DNA of 64,000 nt from CAZOKZ01 sp964580585 (GCA_964580585.1 CAZOKZ010000001.1:62001-126000), one strand, 5' to 3'; shown: positions 16,703-26,104, counted from the stretch's first letter. Translations and numbers: made by a program. The notes: generated by a model not told the origin, from the letters alone.

Positions 16703-18952
16703 TCAGAAGTCCGCCTTCAAAACGGCGCCCTTCGCAGCGTTAGTCACCAAGCGACTGTATCGTTTCAACCAGCCCTTGGTCACGCGTTGGGGATTGGGAG
16801 TCCAATTTTTCCGTCGTTCGGCAAGTTCATCATCGGACACCAGCAACTCGATTTTTTTATCATAGATATCGATCGCAATCTTGTCTCCGTTCTGCACCAG
16901 ACCAATCGTTCCGCCCTCGGCGGCTTCCGGCGAAACGTGACCAATGCATGCACCGCGCGTCCCACCCGAGAAACGCCCATCGGTAACGAGCGCCACTTGA
17001 CTGCCGAGGCCACGCCCCATGATGTAACTTGTCGGTGCCAACATCTCCTGCATACCCGGGCCGCCTTTGGGGCCTTCGTACCGAATGATCACCACATGCC
17101 CCGCATCGACTTCCCCCGCCAGAATGCCCTCGCACGCGGCTTCCTGCGATTCATAGACAATCGCCGCACCGGTAAATTTCTTCATATTCTCTTCAACGCC
17201 CGCCGACTTGACCACGCAACCCTCTGGCGCGAGATTTCCGTACAGAATATTCAAACCACCCTGTTTTGAATATGCCTTTGGCACCGTCCGAATACAATCG
17301 TACGGATCGAACTTGGCGGGTTTGACGGGATAGGTTCCACCGAGTTCGGAAACCGAGCGCGTCTTCGTCGCCTTTACCATGCCGTCGCCTTCGTGGAACG
17401 TCGCTTTTGCAATGGTGGCTCCGTCGTCGGCGAGGCCATCGAACACGAGCACGCCAACGGGGGACGGAGTCTTTCCACGTTCCCACAAAACCGCAACGGA
17501 CTCGCCGTCCAGGTCAGCCACACACGCCGCCGTGCCTTGATCGCCGCGATGCAGCCATCCGTCGATGAATTGGCTGAGCGAAGCGCCCGAAACCGTTGCA
17601 TCTGTTGTAAATTGGGCACGAACCGCTGCTGAATTTTGCGCATTCCAAGCGGCTGCAAATGCCGCCGCCAGCGCCTCGGTTGTTGCCGTCTTAACCAACG
17701 TTGTCACGCCACCGGGGATATCTGAACGTGCTCCAGCCCCCTGCATCTTGCCAAGCGCGGTGTGCAGTTCGCGCACGGACTTGCCTGTCGGCACTGCACC
17801 CGACTGGTTCAGCACCAACGCCTCGCGCGCAACCTTCGCGCCGCGAATATCCCAGGCATCGATATTTTCACCGAGCGTTTTCCCCGTCACCGTCAACACG
17901 TTTTCGTTCAACACGCCCGGCATGCCTCGACGAATTTCGCCGAGAATTGTATGAATACCGCCCGCGTGATGCACGTCTTCGATGTGGTAAGCCGACGAAG
18001 GCGAAACCTTGCTGATGTTGGGCGTCGAAGCGGAAATTTCGTTCAGGTCTTTCATCGTGAAATCGACTTCGGCTTCGCTCGCCACCGCCATCGTATGCAG
18101 CACCGTATTTGTCGAGCCACCCATCGCCACATCGAGCACCATCGCATTGTGGAACGCCTCGCGTGTGGCGATGTCGCGTGGTTTGATGTCCTTATCCACG
18201 AGTTCCAGGATCTGGCGCGCAGCACGGCGATACAGCTCAATGCGTGATTCGCTCGTGGCAAGCACCGTTCCGTTGCCGGGCAGCGCCAGACCCAATGCTT
18301 CATTCAAGCAGTTCATCGAGTTTGCCGTGAACATCCCACTGCATGAACCACACGTTGGGCAGGCAAAATCTTCTAGTGTTTTTAGCTGCGCATCGTCGAT
18401 TTTACCGATTTTGCGCGCACCGACACCTTCGAATACCGAAATCAAATCCACTGTTTTGCCGTCCGGCGTTACACCTGCTTCCATCGGGCCACCGCTGACA
18501 AAAAGCGTTGGAATATTCAACCGCATCGTGGCCATCATCATGCCCGGCACGATCTTGTCGCAGTTCGGAATGCAAATCATTCCGTCGAAACAATGAGCCT
18601 CGACCACGCTTTCCACGCAGTCTGCGATCAATTCGCGACTCGGCAGGCTGTACTTCATGCCAAAGTGCCCCATCGCGATGCCGTCATCGACACCAATGGT
18701 ATTGAACAAGAACGGAACGCCACCCGCTTCGCGAACGGCTTGTTTGACAAACTGGCCGACCGCGTCCAGATGTGCGTGACCCGGAATAATGTCAATGTAA
18801 CTGCACGCAATGGCGATAAACGGCTTGTTTTCGTCGCCATCGACAAAGTTACCCGTGGCCTTGAGCAGCGAACGATGCGGCGCGCGCTCGAAGCCTTTCT
18901 TAACGGTATCCGACCGCATTGCGCGTGGTTTGCCGTTTCCTTGTTCCGTCAT
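16703..18952 (-). CDS. ilvD: dihydroxy-acid dehydratase with a large internal insertion
   Basis: IlvD is the iron-sulfur dehydratase of valine, leucine and isoleucine synthesis. Family motifs are intact: CSYIDIIPGH (Cys about 50), IPNCDKIVPGM (Cys about 131), CPTCGSCSGMFTANSMN (about 198-214), TVTGKTLGEN (about 354-363), and QGGLNILYGNLAPEGCVVK near 564-582. The protein has 749 residues against roughly 560 usual. The extra 165 or so residues lie between TGKTLGEN and the GGLNILYGNLAP motif (residues about 372-535). Part of the insert (about 425-525) looks like an NTF2/SnoaL-type alpha-beta domain. It continues in frame with no sign of decay. It contains one copy of the repeated 10-base word. 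Confidence 0.92.
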   Translation of the reverse strand: MTEQGNGKPRAMRSDTVKKGFERAPHRSLLKATGNFVDGDENKPFIAIACSYIDIIPGHAHLDAVGQFVKQAVREAGGVPFLFNTIGVDDGIAMGHFGMKYSLPSRELIADCVESVVEAHCFDGMICIPNCDKIVPGMMMATMRLNIPTLFVSGGPMEAGVTPDGKTVDLISVFEGVGARKIGKIDDAQLKTLEDFACPTCGSCSGMFTANSMNCLNEALGLALPGNGTVLATSESRIELYRRAARQILELVDKDIKPRDIATREAFHNAMVLDVAMGGSTNTVLHTMAVASEAEVDFTMKDLNEISASTPNISKVSPSSAYHIEDVHHAGGIHTILGEIRRGMPGVLNENVLTVTGKTLGENIDAWDIRGAKVAREALVLNQSGAVPTGKSVRELHTALGKMQGAGARSDIPGGVTTLVKTATTEALAAAFAAAWNAQNSAAVRAQFTTDATVSGASLSQFIDGWLHRGDQGTAACVADLDGESVAVLWERGKTPSPVGVLVFDGLADDGATIAKATFHEGDGMVKATKTRSVSELGGTYPVKPAKFDPYDCIRTVPKAYSKQGGLNILYGNLAPEGCVVKSAGVEENMKKFTGAAIVYESQEAACEGILAGEVDAGHVVIIRYEGPKGGPGMQEMLAPTSYIMGRGLGSQVALVTDGRFSGGTRGACIGHVSPEAAEGGTIGLVQNGDKIAIDIYDKKIELLVSDDELAERRKNWTPNPQRVTKGWLKRYSRLVTNAAKGAVLKADF

Positions 18953-19278
18953 GATTCAAACTCCAATCAAAGGGGCATCGGTTATCTGTTATCAATAAGT
19001 TGGCTGGCATGGTGCAATAGCACCTTCGCCAAAGGTCAAAAAGCATTTCCCGAGCCATGCGGATACCGCAAGCCAAAGCAGACGGAGAATTGCAAGCCCA
19101 CTATGGATTTAGGCAAATGTCAAGAAATCTGGAGGAGCAAAAAAACCGCGACGTCGCAGTGCCAAAGGACCCTCTGTTTCGCATAGCAACCGAAGCCTCG
19201 GCAGGCGCTTGGCTGATTCGGTTACGTGTCTTGCAGTTTCCAATGTCATATCGGCGATATCGAGCTCGTTTCGCCCCA

Positions 19279-19506
19279 TCATCTTCCGTGTGAAGGATTG
19301 TTCGAGTTTCGGTGAAAATGAATCGCGGGATCGTCCAGAGCGTTCATCCACCCAAACGGGTTGAGGGAAACATGCGTCACCCCATCTTGAATCCATTCTT
19401 GAACGTGACAATCCTCAATCGCAGAACCCCCTTCCACACATATACCACGTTGAAAAGATTGAGGCAATTCACCATCGCAAAATGAAGCCATTGGCAAATT
19501 TAACAA
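19279..19506 (-). pseudogene. possible remnant of a glycoside-hydrolase-like TIM-barrel gene
   Basis: A 75-codon frame contains FQRGICVEGG, VQEWIQDGVTHVSLNPFGWM and ALDDPAIHF, which reads like the first beta-alpha unit of a barrel hydrolase. The frame stops at 19279. An overlapping frame of the same strand (to about 19109) continues with a helix-like ETARHVTESAKRL stretch, as if a frameshift had occurred near 19300. There is no convincing ribosome site. I cannot prove it was ever a gene; the rest of the 18953-19630 stretch shows nothing I can support. Confidence 0.28.
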
Positions 19507-19630
19507 TTACAAGAAGAAGAAGTTCCAACACCTTTGATTTTTCTTCATTAATCTCAACCCGACAAGATTATTACGAATCAGAATGGGGCATTTTTTCTGT
19601 CTGCCAGCCACCCTTCTCCGAACGGGAACT

Positions 19631-19789
19631 TCAAAACTTCTCGACATCCGATTTCGGCTTCTCTTTCGCTTCATTTTCCGCACTCGAACGCCCAATCAGA
19701 TACCCCACATAGAAGACTAATCCAACCGCCACAATATGCAATACCCACCAAAGACTCCCCAAAAATCGCCATGATTCCGGTAATTCCAT
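19631..19789 (-). CDS. small single-pass membrane protein
   Basis: A 52-residue frame from ATG 19789 to TGA 19631: a short N terminus MELPESWRFLG, one hydrophobic helix (about residues 12-33, with LWWVLHIVAVGLVFYVGYLI) and a charged, Lys/Glu-rich tail. A GGAGG lies 11 nt and a GGAG 4 nt before the start. It is the first frame downstream of aspA on the same strand (about 90 nt gap). The amphipathic composition and placed ribosome site favour a real small protein. Function unknown; expected to sit in the inner membrane with a cytoplasmic tail. Confidence 0.6.
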   Translation of the reverse strand: MELPESWRFLGSLWWVLHIVAVGLVFYVGYLIGRSSAENEAKEKPKSDVEKF

Positions 19790-19879
19790 GTGACTCCGTT
19801 CCTCCAACATGAGAATGCCTACCGGGCAGGGGATAGCCTGATGGCAGCGGGGGGCAAAGCGGAACTTTTGCCAACTCCT

Positions 19880-21289
19880 TTACATGCCTGGAATGCCCGG
19901 CATTGTCATCGCCTTCGGATCCAGGATCCGCGCAATTTGCTCGTCTGAAAGCAACCCCTCTGCCCGAACCAGTTCCACAAGGCTTTTCTCTTCGTGCAAC
20001 GCCTGTTTGGCCAAACGCGACGCGTTTGCGTACCCGATATGCACGTTCAATGCTGTTGCAAGACCCATCGATCGTTCGCAATAATCCTGACACCGTTTCC
20101 GGTTTGGTGTGATTCCCTCGATACAGCGGTCCGTCAGCGCACGAATCATGTTACCCAGTACGTGAATCGAGCCGATGACCTTGTGCTGCATCAATGGCAT
20201 CATCACGTTCAGCTCCAACTGCCCTGCGCCAACCGCCCATGCAACTGACGTATCGTTTCCGATTACCTCGAAACAGACCATGTTTGCGCATTCAAGCATC
20301 GAGGGGTTTACCTTGCCCGGCATGATTGAACTTCCCGGTGCGACTGCAGGCAAATTGATCTCCGCCAACCCCGTCATTGGTCCGCTCGACAACAAACGCA
20401 GGTCGTTACAAATGCGACTGAGTTCGATGGCCAGATTTCGGAGCGCACTACTCGTTTCCACAATCGGACGTTGACTTTGCATCGCTTCGCACATGTTTGG
20501 ATTCAATGCGAGGTCCTTAATTTCCGTGATTTTCTTCAAATTTTCCAGCATCAATTCCCGGTATCCTGGCGCTGTGTTGAGACCCGTTCCCGCTGCCGAT
20601 CCTCCAATACCTAATTCGCGCACACCTGTTCGAGCGGCGGCTATCGAGCGATGGCATCGCGCCATAGTGTCGCCGTATGCTGCGAACTCCTGACCCAACC
20701 GAATCGGCACCGCGTCCTGCAAATGTGTTCGTGCGCTTTTAAGAATATCATCGAACTCCTCACCTTTCGCTCGGAATGCCTTTTCCAAATCAACCAACGG
20801 TTGATGCAGACAATCGCGTAACATCAACAAAATTGCCACGCGCATCGCTGTCGGAAACGTATCGTTCGTCGATTGACCGAAATTTACGTGATCGTTCGCC
20901 CGTACAGGTGCATTTGCGCCTAATGGTTTGCCTAGAATCTCGTTCGCACGATTAGCGATCACCTCATTTACGTTCATGTGAATACTGGTCCCTGCGCCCA
21001 TCTGGAACACATCGACCACAAACTGATCGCGCAATGAACCCTTCAGGATTTCCCCGCAAGCCTGGATAATAGCATCGGCATGTGTAACTTCAATGGTTGC
21101 AAGCTCCCGGTTCGCTTCAGCGGCGGCTTGCTTCAACATGACATAGGCATCGGTGAACGTCCCATGATGCCGCAGGCCAGAAATCGGAAAGCTTTCGAGC
21201 GCGCGCTGAGTCGTCGTACCCCAGTAGGCATTGGCCGGAATCGAAACTTCGCCCAGTGAGTCCTTCTCGATGCGAGATGTTTTTTTCAT
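19880..21289 (-). CDS. aspA: aspartate ammonia-lyase (class II fumarase/aspartase superfamily)
   Basis: A 469-residue enzyme of the fumarase/aspartase superfamily. The N terminus SRIEKDSLGEVSIPANAYWGTTTQRALESF and the C terminus ending in AMTMPG fit aspartases, which split aspartate into fumarate and ammonia. Other motifs are VNFGQSTNDTFPTA (about 135), ARTHLQDAVP (about 186) and the superfamily loop GSSIMPGKVNPS (about 315). Class II fumarase remains an alternative. The ATG at 21289 has GGAG 7 nt upstream; a TTG codon precedes it in frame. It is divergent from hemA. Confidence 0.85.
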   Translation of the reverse strand: MKKTSRIEKDSLGEVSIPANAYWGTTTQRALESFPISGLRHHGTFTDAYVMLKQAAAEANRELATIEVTHADAIIQACGEILKGSLRDQFVVDVFQMGAGTSIHMNVNEVIANRANEILGKPLGANAPVRANDHVNFGQSTNDTFPTAMRVAILLMLRDCLHQPLVDLEKAFRAKGEEFDDILKSARTHLQDAVPIRLGQEFAAYGDTMARCHRSIAAARTGVRELGIGGSAAGTGLNTAPGYRELMLENLKKITEIKDLALNPNMCEAMQSQRPIVETSSALRNLAIELSRICNDLRLLSSGPMTGLAEINLPAVAPGSSIMPGKVNPSMLECANMVCFEVIGNDTSVAWAVGAGQLELNVMMPLMQHKVIGSIHVLGNMIRALTDRCIEGITPNRKRCQDYCERSMGLATALNVHIGYANASRLAKQALHEEKSLVELVRAEGLLSDEQIARILDPKAMTMPGIPGM

Positions 21290-21357
21290 CAATTTGCTCC
21301 ATTTTCCCCAATTTGAATGAGTGTGGTGGGGGATATCATACAGTTTGGCGGTTTAAA

Positions 21358-21363
21358 ATTATA
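21358..21363 (-). promoter_or_regulatory. possible -10 element for aspA
   Basis: TATAAT is present on the minus strand at 21363-21358, about 70 nt before the aspA start, with no good -35 at 17 nt. The 302-nt divergent gap 21290-21591 is AT-rich in its first two thirds and otherwise shows only the candidate hemA promoter. Confidence 0.3.
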
Positions 21364-21467
21364 CTTGCAAAGAAAAAACCTGATTTTCTGCTTGCTCCAT
21401 ATAGGATATATGATACATGTTTTATCCGAATTATGTCGATTGAGGCGAAAAAAGCTGATTTATCGGA

Positions 21468-21496
21468 TTGATTTGCAGCACAGGCAGCATTACAAA
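21468..21496 (+). promoter_or_regulatory. possible promoter for the hemA block
   Basis: TTGATT (21468-21473), a 17-nt spacer and TACAAA (21491-21496), four of six matches to each consensus hexamer, lie about 95 nt before hemA. A small GC hairpin (CCGCC/GGCGG) follows within the presumed leader. Confidence 0.3.
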
Positions 21497-21591
21497 GCCG
21501 CCGCATTTGGCGGGAGTTCTCAAAAAACCGAGGCTCGAAAGTTCTAAGGTTCGAAACTCCACCCCCCCCGACGGAAACGTGACGCTAAATC

Positions 21592-22875
21592 ATGAATTCG
21601 AACTGTTTAGGCCTAAGTCACCGCACTGCCCCCCTTGAACTCCTCGAACAGGCGGGCATTAATAGCGAATCGATGGTGCCCGTTTTAGAACGCATTCGTC
21701 GCGATTCGCCCATCGAGGAAATCGCGGGTCTTTCGACATGCAACCGTACCGAAATTTACTACGTCGCTCCGCCTGACTGGACCGGAGCCCGCGAACACGT
21801 TCTGAATCGGATGTACGAGCATATCGCGCATGATACCCGCCATGAAATTAACTCACATGCCTACCAACATACCAGTCAATCGGCTGCGCGCCACTTGCTG
21901 CGTCTTGCCTCGGGTGCCGATTCTCTGATTCTGGGCGAGACGGAAATCCTTGGACAAATCCAAAACGCCTTCCGGCTGGCCGATGAGAACGGCTTTGTCG
22001 GCGAGACTCTGCGTGCATTGCTCACACGTTCGGTGGCATTTGGACGTCGCGTGCGGGTGGAAACCGACATTTGCAAAGGCCATGTGTCGTTTGCTTCGGT
22101 GTCGTACGATATCGCGAACGAAGTTTTTGACGATATTTCCAACCGCTGCGTCGTGATTGTCGGCGCCGGGGAAATCGCCCGAGTAACAGCCCAACACTAC
22201 TGGTCGCGTGGTGTGGGATCGATGATGATCCTGAACCGCACATTCGAAAAAGCACGCGAATTGGCTGCAACTTTTCATGCCACCGCAATGCCTTTCGATC
22301 ACTTGAACATCGCCCTGGCAAAAGCGGACATCGTTGTTTACGCCACGGGCGCCCAGGAATACCTGATGACCCGCGACGAAGCGGTGCATCTGATGAAAGC
22401 GCGTCGAACGACTGTCCCGAAGGTATTTATCGACCTTTGCCGTCCCCGCAACATCGATCCAGCCGTTGCCGAAGTCCAAGGCATTCGCCTTGCCGCAATG
22501 AATGAAATCAAACAAGCCGTTGAAAGCGCCAGTCGCACGCGCGAAGCCGCCCTTCCGGACATTGAATCGCTCGTTGACGTTGAGATTGCCAAGCTGACCG
22601 ATTGGCTGCATTCGCGCCAGGCATCGAAACTCGTCACCGCCGTTCGCCGCCGGATGGACGACATCTGCCAAAGTCATGTGAACCGCTATGGCAAGCAATT
22701 CGACGAGCGCCATCGTGCATGTTTGTCTAAGTTTTCACAAAGTCTGCTCAACACTCTGATGCACGACATCACGATGAACATTCGCCAGTTGGATATGGAT
22801 ACGGATATCGGAAAACAAGAATTCGATCTTGCCTGCCAACTTTTCAACATCACTCAAGGCGAACTGGACACCTGA
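21592..22875 (+). CDS. hemA: glutamyl-tRNA reductase
   Basis: Glutamyl-tRNA reductase makes glutamate-1-semialdehyde from Glu-tRNA, the first committed step of the C5 heme pathway. The 427-residue protein has the N-terminal CLGLSHRTAPLELLE, the catalytic cysteine in LSTCNRTEIYYV (about residue 50), GADSLILGETEILGQ (about 108), the NADPH motif VVIVGAGEIA (about 185) and a C-terminal helical dimerisation region. It opens the plus-strand heme block, followed by hemCD and hemL, where HemL uses its product. Confidence 0.97.
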   Translation: MNSNCLGLSHRTAPLELLEQAGINSESMVPVLERIRRDSPIEEIAGLSTCNRTEIYYVAPPDWTGAREHVLNRMYEHIAHDTRHEINSHAYQHTSQSAARHLLRLASGADSLILGETEILGQIQNAFRLADENGFVGETLRALLTRSVAFGRRVRVETDICKGHVSFASVSYDIANEVFDDISNRCVVIVGAGEIARVTAQHYWSRGVGSMMILNRTFEKARELAATFHATAMPFDHLNIALAKADIVVYATGAQEYLMTRDEAVHLMKARRTTVPKVFIDLCRPRNIDPAVAEVQGIRLAAMNEIKQAVESASRTREAALPDIESLVDVEIAKLTDWLHSRQASKLVTAVRRRMDDICQSHVNRYGKQFDERHRACLSKFSQSLLNTLMHDITMNIRQLDMDTDIGKQEFDLACQLFNITQGELDT

Positions 22876-22923
22876 TGGTGTAAGAATTCCGTTTCGTTCC
22901 GAATCTCTGTCTTGCGCTTCCGT

Positions 22924-22985
22924 CTCAAGCTTCCGTAACGTAGCCCTGTTACGCCTTAGTCTTGAGTACTTTCGGCGCTTTTTTT
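22924..22985 (+). other. nested hairpin followed by T7 between hemA and hemCD
   Basis: An inner stem CGTAAC (22934-22939)/GTTACG (22948-22953) sits inside an outer stem CTCAAG (22924-22929)/CTTGAG (22961-22966). A T7 run is at 22979-22985, 13 nt further on. This could be a partial terminator or an attenuator-like element setting the hemA to hemCD ratio, or simply a transcript-stability structure. The distance from stem to T-run argues against a classic terminator. Confidence 0.35.
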
Positions 22986-23040
22986 GTCGGGTTCGATTCT
23001 CCTTCTCCCGACTGTAACTTCCTTTAGGATTTCCCGACGA

Positions 23041-24795
23041 ATGACGCCCCCGCCAGAACTCATAAAACTGCGGATTGGGACACGTGGCAGCCGTCTCGCG
23101 CTCGCGCAAACCACTCACGTCGCCGAAACGTTGCGTGAGCAGTTTCCCGAAATCGACATTGAAGTCGTTATTATTCAAACTACCGGCGACAAAATCCTCG
23201 ATTCTTCTCTATCGAAAATCGGGGGCAAAGGGGTGTTCACCAAAGAAATCGAAGACGCCCTACTCGACGGTCGAATCGATGTCGCTGTCCACAGCCTCAA
23301 AGATCTGCCGACAATCCAACCCAAAGGCCTGTGCCTTGGTGCGATCAGCAAACGCGAGTCGCCGTTCGATGTATTGATTGCACGCGAACCGCTTGAGATT
23401 TCCGCCCTGGGTGCGGAGCATCTTGTTGGCACCTCCAGTCTTCGTCGCCGCGCACAGTTACTTCGCCTTAATCCGAACATCGTCATCAACGACTTGCGCG
23501 GCAACGTGCCAACCCGTGTTCAACGAATGATCGACGGACAATACACCGCCATTATTCTTGCTGAAGCCGGTATGAATCGTCTTTCGCAATCAGCGCCATA
23601 CATTCAACGATTTTCAGCAGAGCAAATGCTCCCAGCCCCCGCGCAAGGCGCTCTTGGCCTGCAATGTCGCGAAGGCGACGACGCAACGCTCGCCGTGCTG
23701 GCGACGTTTCACGACGAGCCAACTGCCGCGTGCTGCAACGCCGAACGCGCACTGCTCCAGGGTCTCGGCGGAGGATGCCAATTGCCGCTTGGGACGTTGG
23801 CGGAAATCACCACCGACGGGAAACTGAAATTGCGCGGATGCGTGGTATCTCTTGCCGGGGTCCGTTGTATCCAAGACATGGTCGAAGGAGATTGCAACGA
23901 CCCCGTAGCGTTGGGGCGCGCATTGGCCGAGCGATTGCTCGCCAAAGGAGCGGATGAAATTTTGCATGAACTCGGCGTCGATAGTTCCAACACCGGATTC
24001 GACGACGCCGTGGCACGCAGCAACGCTCTCGACCGACGTCCTCTCGGTGGACGCAAGGTTATCGTCACGCGCGATGAAGACGCCGATGGACCACTGAGCA
24101 CTGCGATTCGCGATGCGGGCGGCCATCCCGTCTGCTTGCCGCTGATCAAGCACGCTCCGCCCGAAAACCCTGCTCCGTTAGCCGAAGCTGTCGCACGCAT
24201 CGACGAATACGATTGGGTCGTCTTCACCAGCGCACGGGGTGTCGAATCGCTTGCTCGACCACTCAAAGGCCTCCGTCCCCGCATTGCCTGCGTGGGCAAG
24301 GCAACCGCGCGCGCCGTTGAAAAAGCCGGAGGCACCGTAGATTTCGTATCACCGCATTCCATGGCTGCCGGGTTGATCGGCGCATTTCAGACGATGACGG
24401 ATATCGCCGGAAAACGAGTGTTTTACCCACGTGTCGATATTGCGTCCGAGCATTTCAAGGAAGCGCTGGAAGCAATGGGTGTCGAAGTGGACGACGTGAT
24501 CGCCTATCGTACGGTTCAAACCGGCGCTCTCGACAGCGTCGTAAACGCTCTTCGTTACGATAAACCTCTCGCCATCACGTTTTGCAGCGCGTCCTCCGTC
24601 GAGCCCATCGCCAAGTTGATTGCCAATAATAATCGCACCATGTTCGATGATGTGATTATCGCATCGATTGGTCCTTCAACATCCACGGCTTTATGCGAAG
24701 TCAATCTTGCCCCTCACGTTGAAGCAAGCGAACGGTCTTTCAATGGACTTGTCGATGCGCTTGTTGAACACGTTAAAACTTCTCCGTCCCCATGA
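23041..24795 (+). CDS. hemCD: HemC-HemD fusion: hydroxymethylbilane synthase / uroporphyrinogen-III synthase
   Basis: A 584-residue bifunctional protein. The N-terminal part (about 1-315) is porphobilinogen deaminase: RIGTRGSRLALAQT, VHSLKDLPT, LVGTSSLRRRAQL, GNVPTRVQRMIDG and the cofactor-binding cysteine in GGGCQLPLG (about 242). The C-terminal part (about 335-580) is uroporphyrinogen-III synthase: RKVIVTRDEDADG, DWVVFTSARGVESLA and a PS-type helix motif IASIGPSTSTAL. The two consecutive activities in one chain would hand unstable hydroxymethylbilane directly to ring closure. The start at 23041 is preferred over upstream in-frame codons because it opens at the HemC consensus. hemL follows after 7 nt. 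Confidence 0.95.
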   Translation: MTPPPELIKLRIGTRGSRLALAQTTHVAETLREQFPEIDIEVVIIQTTGDKILDSSLSKIGGKGVFTKEIEDALLDGRIDVAVHSLKDLPTIQPKGLCLGAISKRESPFDVLIAREPLEISALGAEHLVGTSSLRRRAQLLRLNPNIVINDLRGNVPTRVQRMIDGQYTAIILAEAGMNRLSQSAPYIQRFSAEQMLPAPAQGALGLQCREGDDATLAVLATFHDEPTAACCNAERALLQGLGGGCQLPLGTLAEITTDGKLKLRGCVVSLAGVRCIQDMVEGDCNDPVALGRALAERLLAKGADEILHELGVDSSNTGFDDAVARSNALDRRPLGGRKVIVTRDEDADGPLSTAIRDAGGHPVCLPLIKHAPPENPAPLAEAVARIDEYDWVVFTSARGVESLARPLKGLRPRIACVGKATARAVEKAGGTVDFVSPHSMAAGLIGAFQTMTDIAGKRVFYPRVDIASEHFKEALEAMGVEVDDVIAYRTVQTGALDSVVNALRYDKPLAITFCSASSVEPIAKLIANNNRTMFDDVIIASIGPSTSTALCEVNLAPHVEASERSFNGLVDALVEHVKTSPSP

Positions 24796-24802
24796 GGTAA
24801 CC

Positions 24803-26104
24803 ATGAAAACTCTTTCGACCGAATCGAGCCAATCTCTCTTTGCAAAAGCCCGCAACTTAATGCCCGGCGGGGTAAACTCGCCGGTGCGTGCATTCAAGTC
24901 AGTTGGCAGCACACCACGATTTATCGAAAGCGCCGATGGCAGTTGTCTGTGGGATGTCGATGGGAACGAGTTGATCGATTACATTGGTTCGTGGGGACCG
25001 ATGATCCTGGGGCACGGACACCCGGATATCGTTAAAGCCGTCACGCGTCAGGCGGCCATCGGCATGAGCTACGGCGCGCCGACAAAACTCGAAGTTGAAA
25101 TGGCCGAAATCATTACCAAAATCGTCCCCTCCATCGAAGTCGTCCGCATGGTCAACTCGGGGACCGAAGCGACCATGAGCGCCATTCGTTTGGCTCGTGC
25201 CGCCACAGGTCGCGATCTGATCGTAAAGTTCGAAGGTTGTTACCATGGTCACGGCGACGCGTTTCTTTCAAAAGCCGGTTCTGGCGCGGCTACGTTTGGC
25301 GTTCCCACCAGCCCAGGCGTGCCGAAAGGCGCCGCCCAATGCACACTGAACGCGCGATACAACGACGTTCCCAGCGTCGATTCGCTTTTTGACGCATACC
25401 CAGGTCAAATCGCTGGCATCATAGTCGAACCGGTCGTGGGCAACATGGGTTGCGTTCCGCCCGCCGAAGGCTTCCTGGCTGGTTTGCGGAGCCTTTGCGA
25501 CAAACACGGCGCGCTGCTGATTTTCGACGAAGTCATGACCGGTTTCCGCGTGGCGCTGGGTGGTGCTCAAGAACGCTACGACGTGCGCCCCGACCTGACG
25601 ACGCTTGGCAAAGTCATCGGTGGTGGTCTTCCCGTCGGTGCTTACGGTGGGCGGCGTGATTTGATGGAGCAAATTTCTCCATCCGGCCCGGTTTATCAGG
25701 CAGGAACGCTTTCCGGCAATCCACTCGCCATGGCAGCGGGATTGGCCCAATTGACATACTTAACCAAGCACCCCGAGGTGTACACAAACCTGGAAACCTG
25801 GGGATCGGCACTCGAAGGAACCATCAAAAACGCCATCGCCTTGAACGGTTGGCCCGTCGCATATCAGCGTGTTGGCTCCATGGCGACGTTGTTCTTTCAC
25901 CCTGGACCGATCACCAGTTGGGACGAGTCAAAAGACTGTAATACGGAGCTTTACGCGCAGTACTTTACAGCATTGCTTGAAGAAGGCGTTTACATGCCTC
26001 CAGCGCAATTCGAGGCGTTCTTCCTCTCTGCCGCACACACGAACGAACAACTCGAATTCACGGCTCAAGCCATGCTGCGGGCATTGGAAAAAACGTTGGG
26101 GTGA
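24803..26104 (+). CDS. hemL: glutamate-1-semialdehyde 2,1-aminomutase
   Basis: HemL is the PLP enzyme that turns glutamate-1-semialdehyde into 5-aminolevulinate. The 433-residue chain has LMPGGVNSPVRAFKSVG at the start, the YIGSWGPMILGHGHP segment, VNSGTEATMSAIRLAR, GCYHGHGDAFL, FDEVMTGFR and the PLP lysine in TTLGKVIGGGLPVGAYGG (about residue 270). GAGG lies 5 nt before the ATG. Its stop directly abuts the stop of the convergent hemH, leaving no room for a terminator. Confidence 0.97.
   Translation: MKTLSTESSQSLFAKARNLMPGGVNSPVRAFKSVGSTPRFIESADGSCLWDVDGNELIDYIGSWGPMILGHGHPDIVKAVTRQAAIGMSYGAPTKLEVEMAEIITKIVPSIEVVRMVNSGTEATMSAIRLARAATGRDLIVKFEGCYHGHGDAFLSKAGSGAATFGVPTSPGVPKGAAQCTLNARYNDVPSVDSLFDAYPGQIAGIIVEPVVGNMGCVPPAEGFLAGLRSLCDKHGALLIFDEVMTGFRVALGGAQERYDVRPDLTTLGKVIGGGLPVGAYGGRRDLMEQISPSGPVYQAGTLSGNPLAMAAGLAQLTYLTKHPEVYTNLETWGSALEGTIKNAIALNGWPVAYQRVGSMATLFFHPGPITSWDESKDCNTELYAQYFTALLEEGVYMPPAQFEAFFLSAAHTNEQLEFTAQAMLRALEKTLG

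Noticed and set aside
17762..18596. Long frames (161 and 195 residues) on the plus strand of ilvD
   Set aside because: They are antisense shadows of a clearly coding gene with intact motifs.
19671..20093. A 140-residue minus-strand frame across the aspA end
   Set aside because: It overlaps aspA in another frame, and the small membrane protein at 19631-19789 is the better reading of the gap.
22985..23015. tRNA-like T-arm sequence GGGTTCGATTC in the hemA-hemCD gap
   Set aside because: No acceptor, anticodon or D-arm pairing surrounds it; it only forms a GTCGGG/CCCGAC hairpin.
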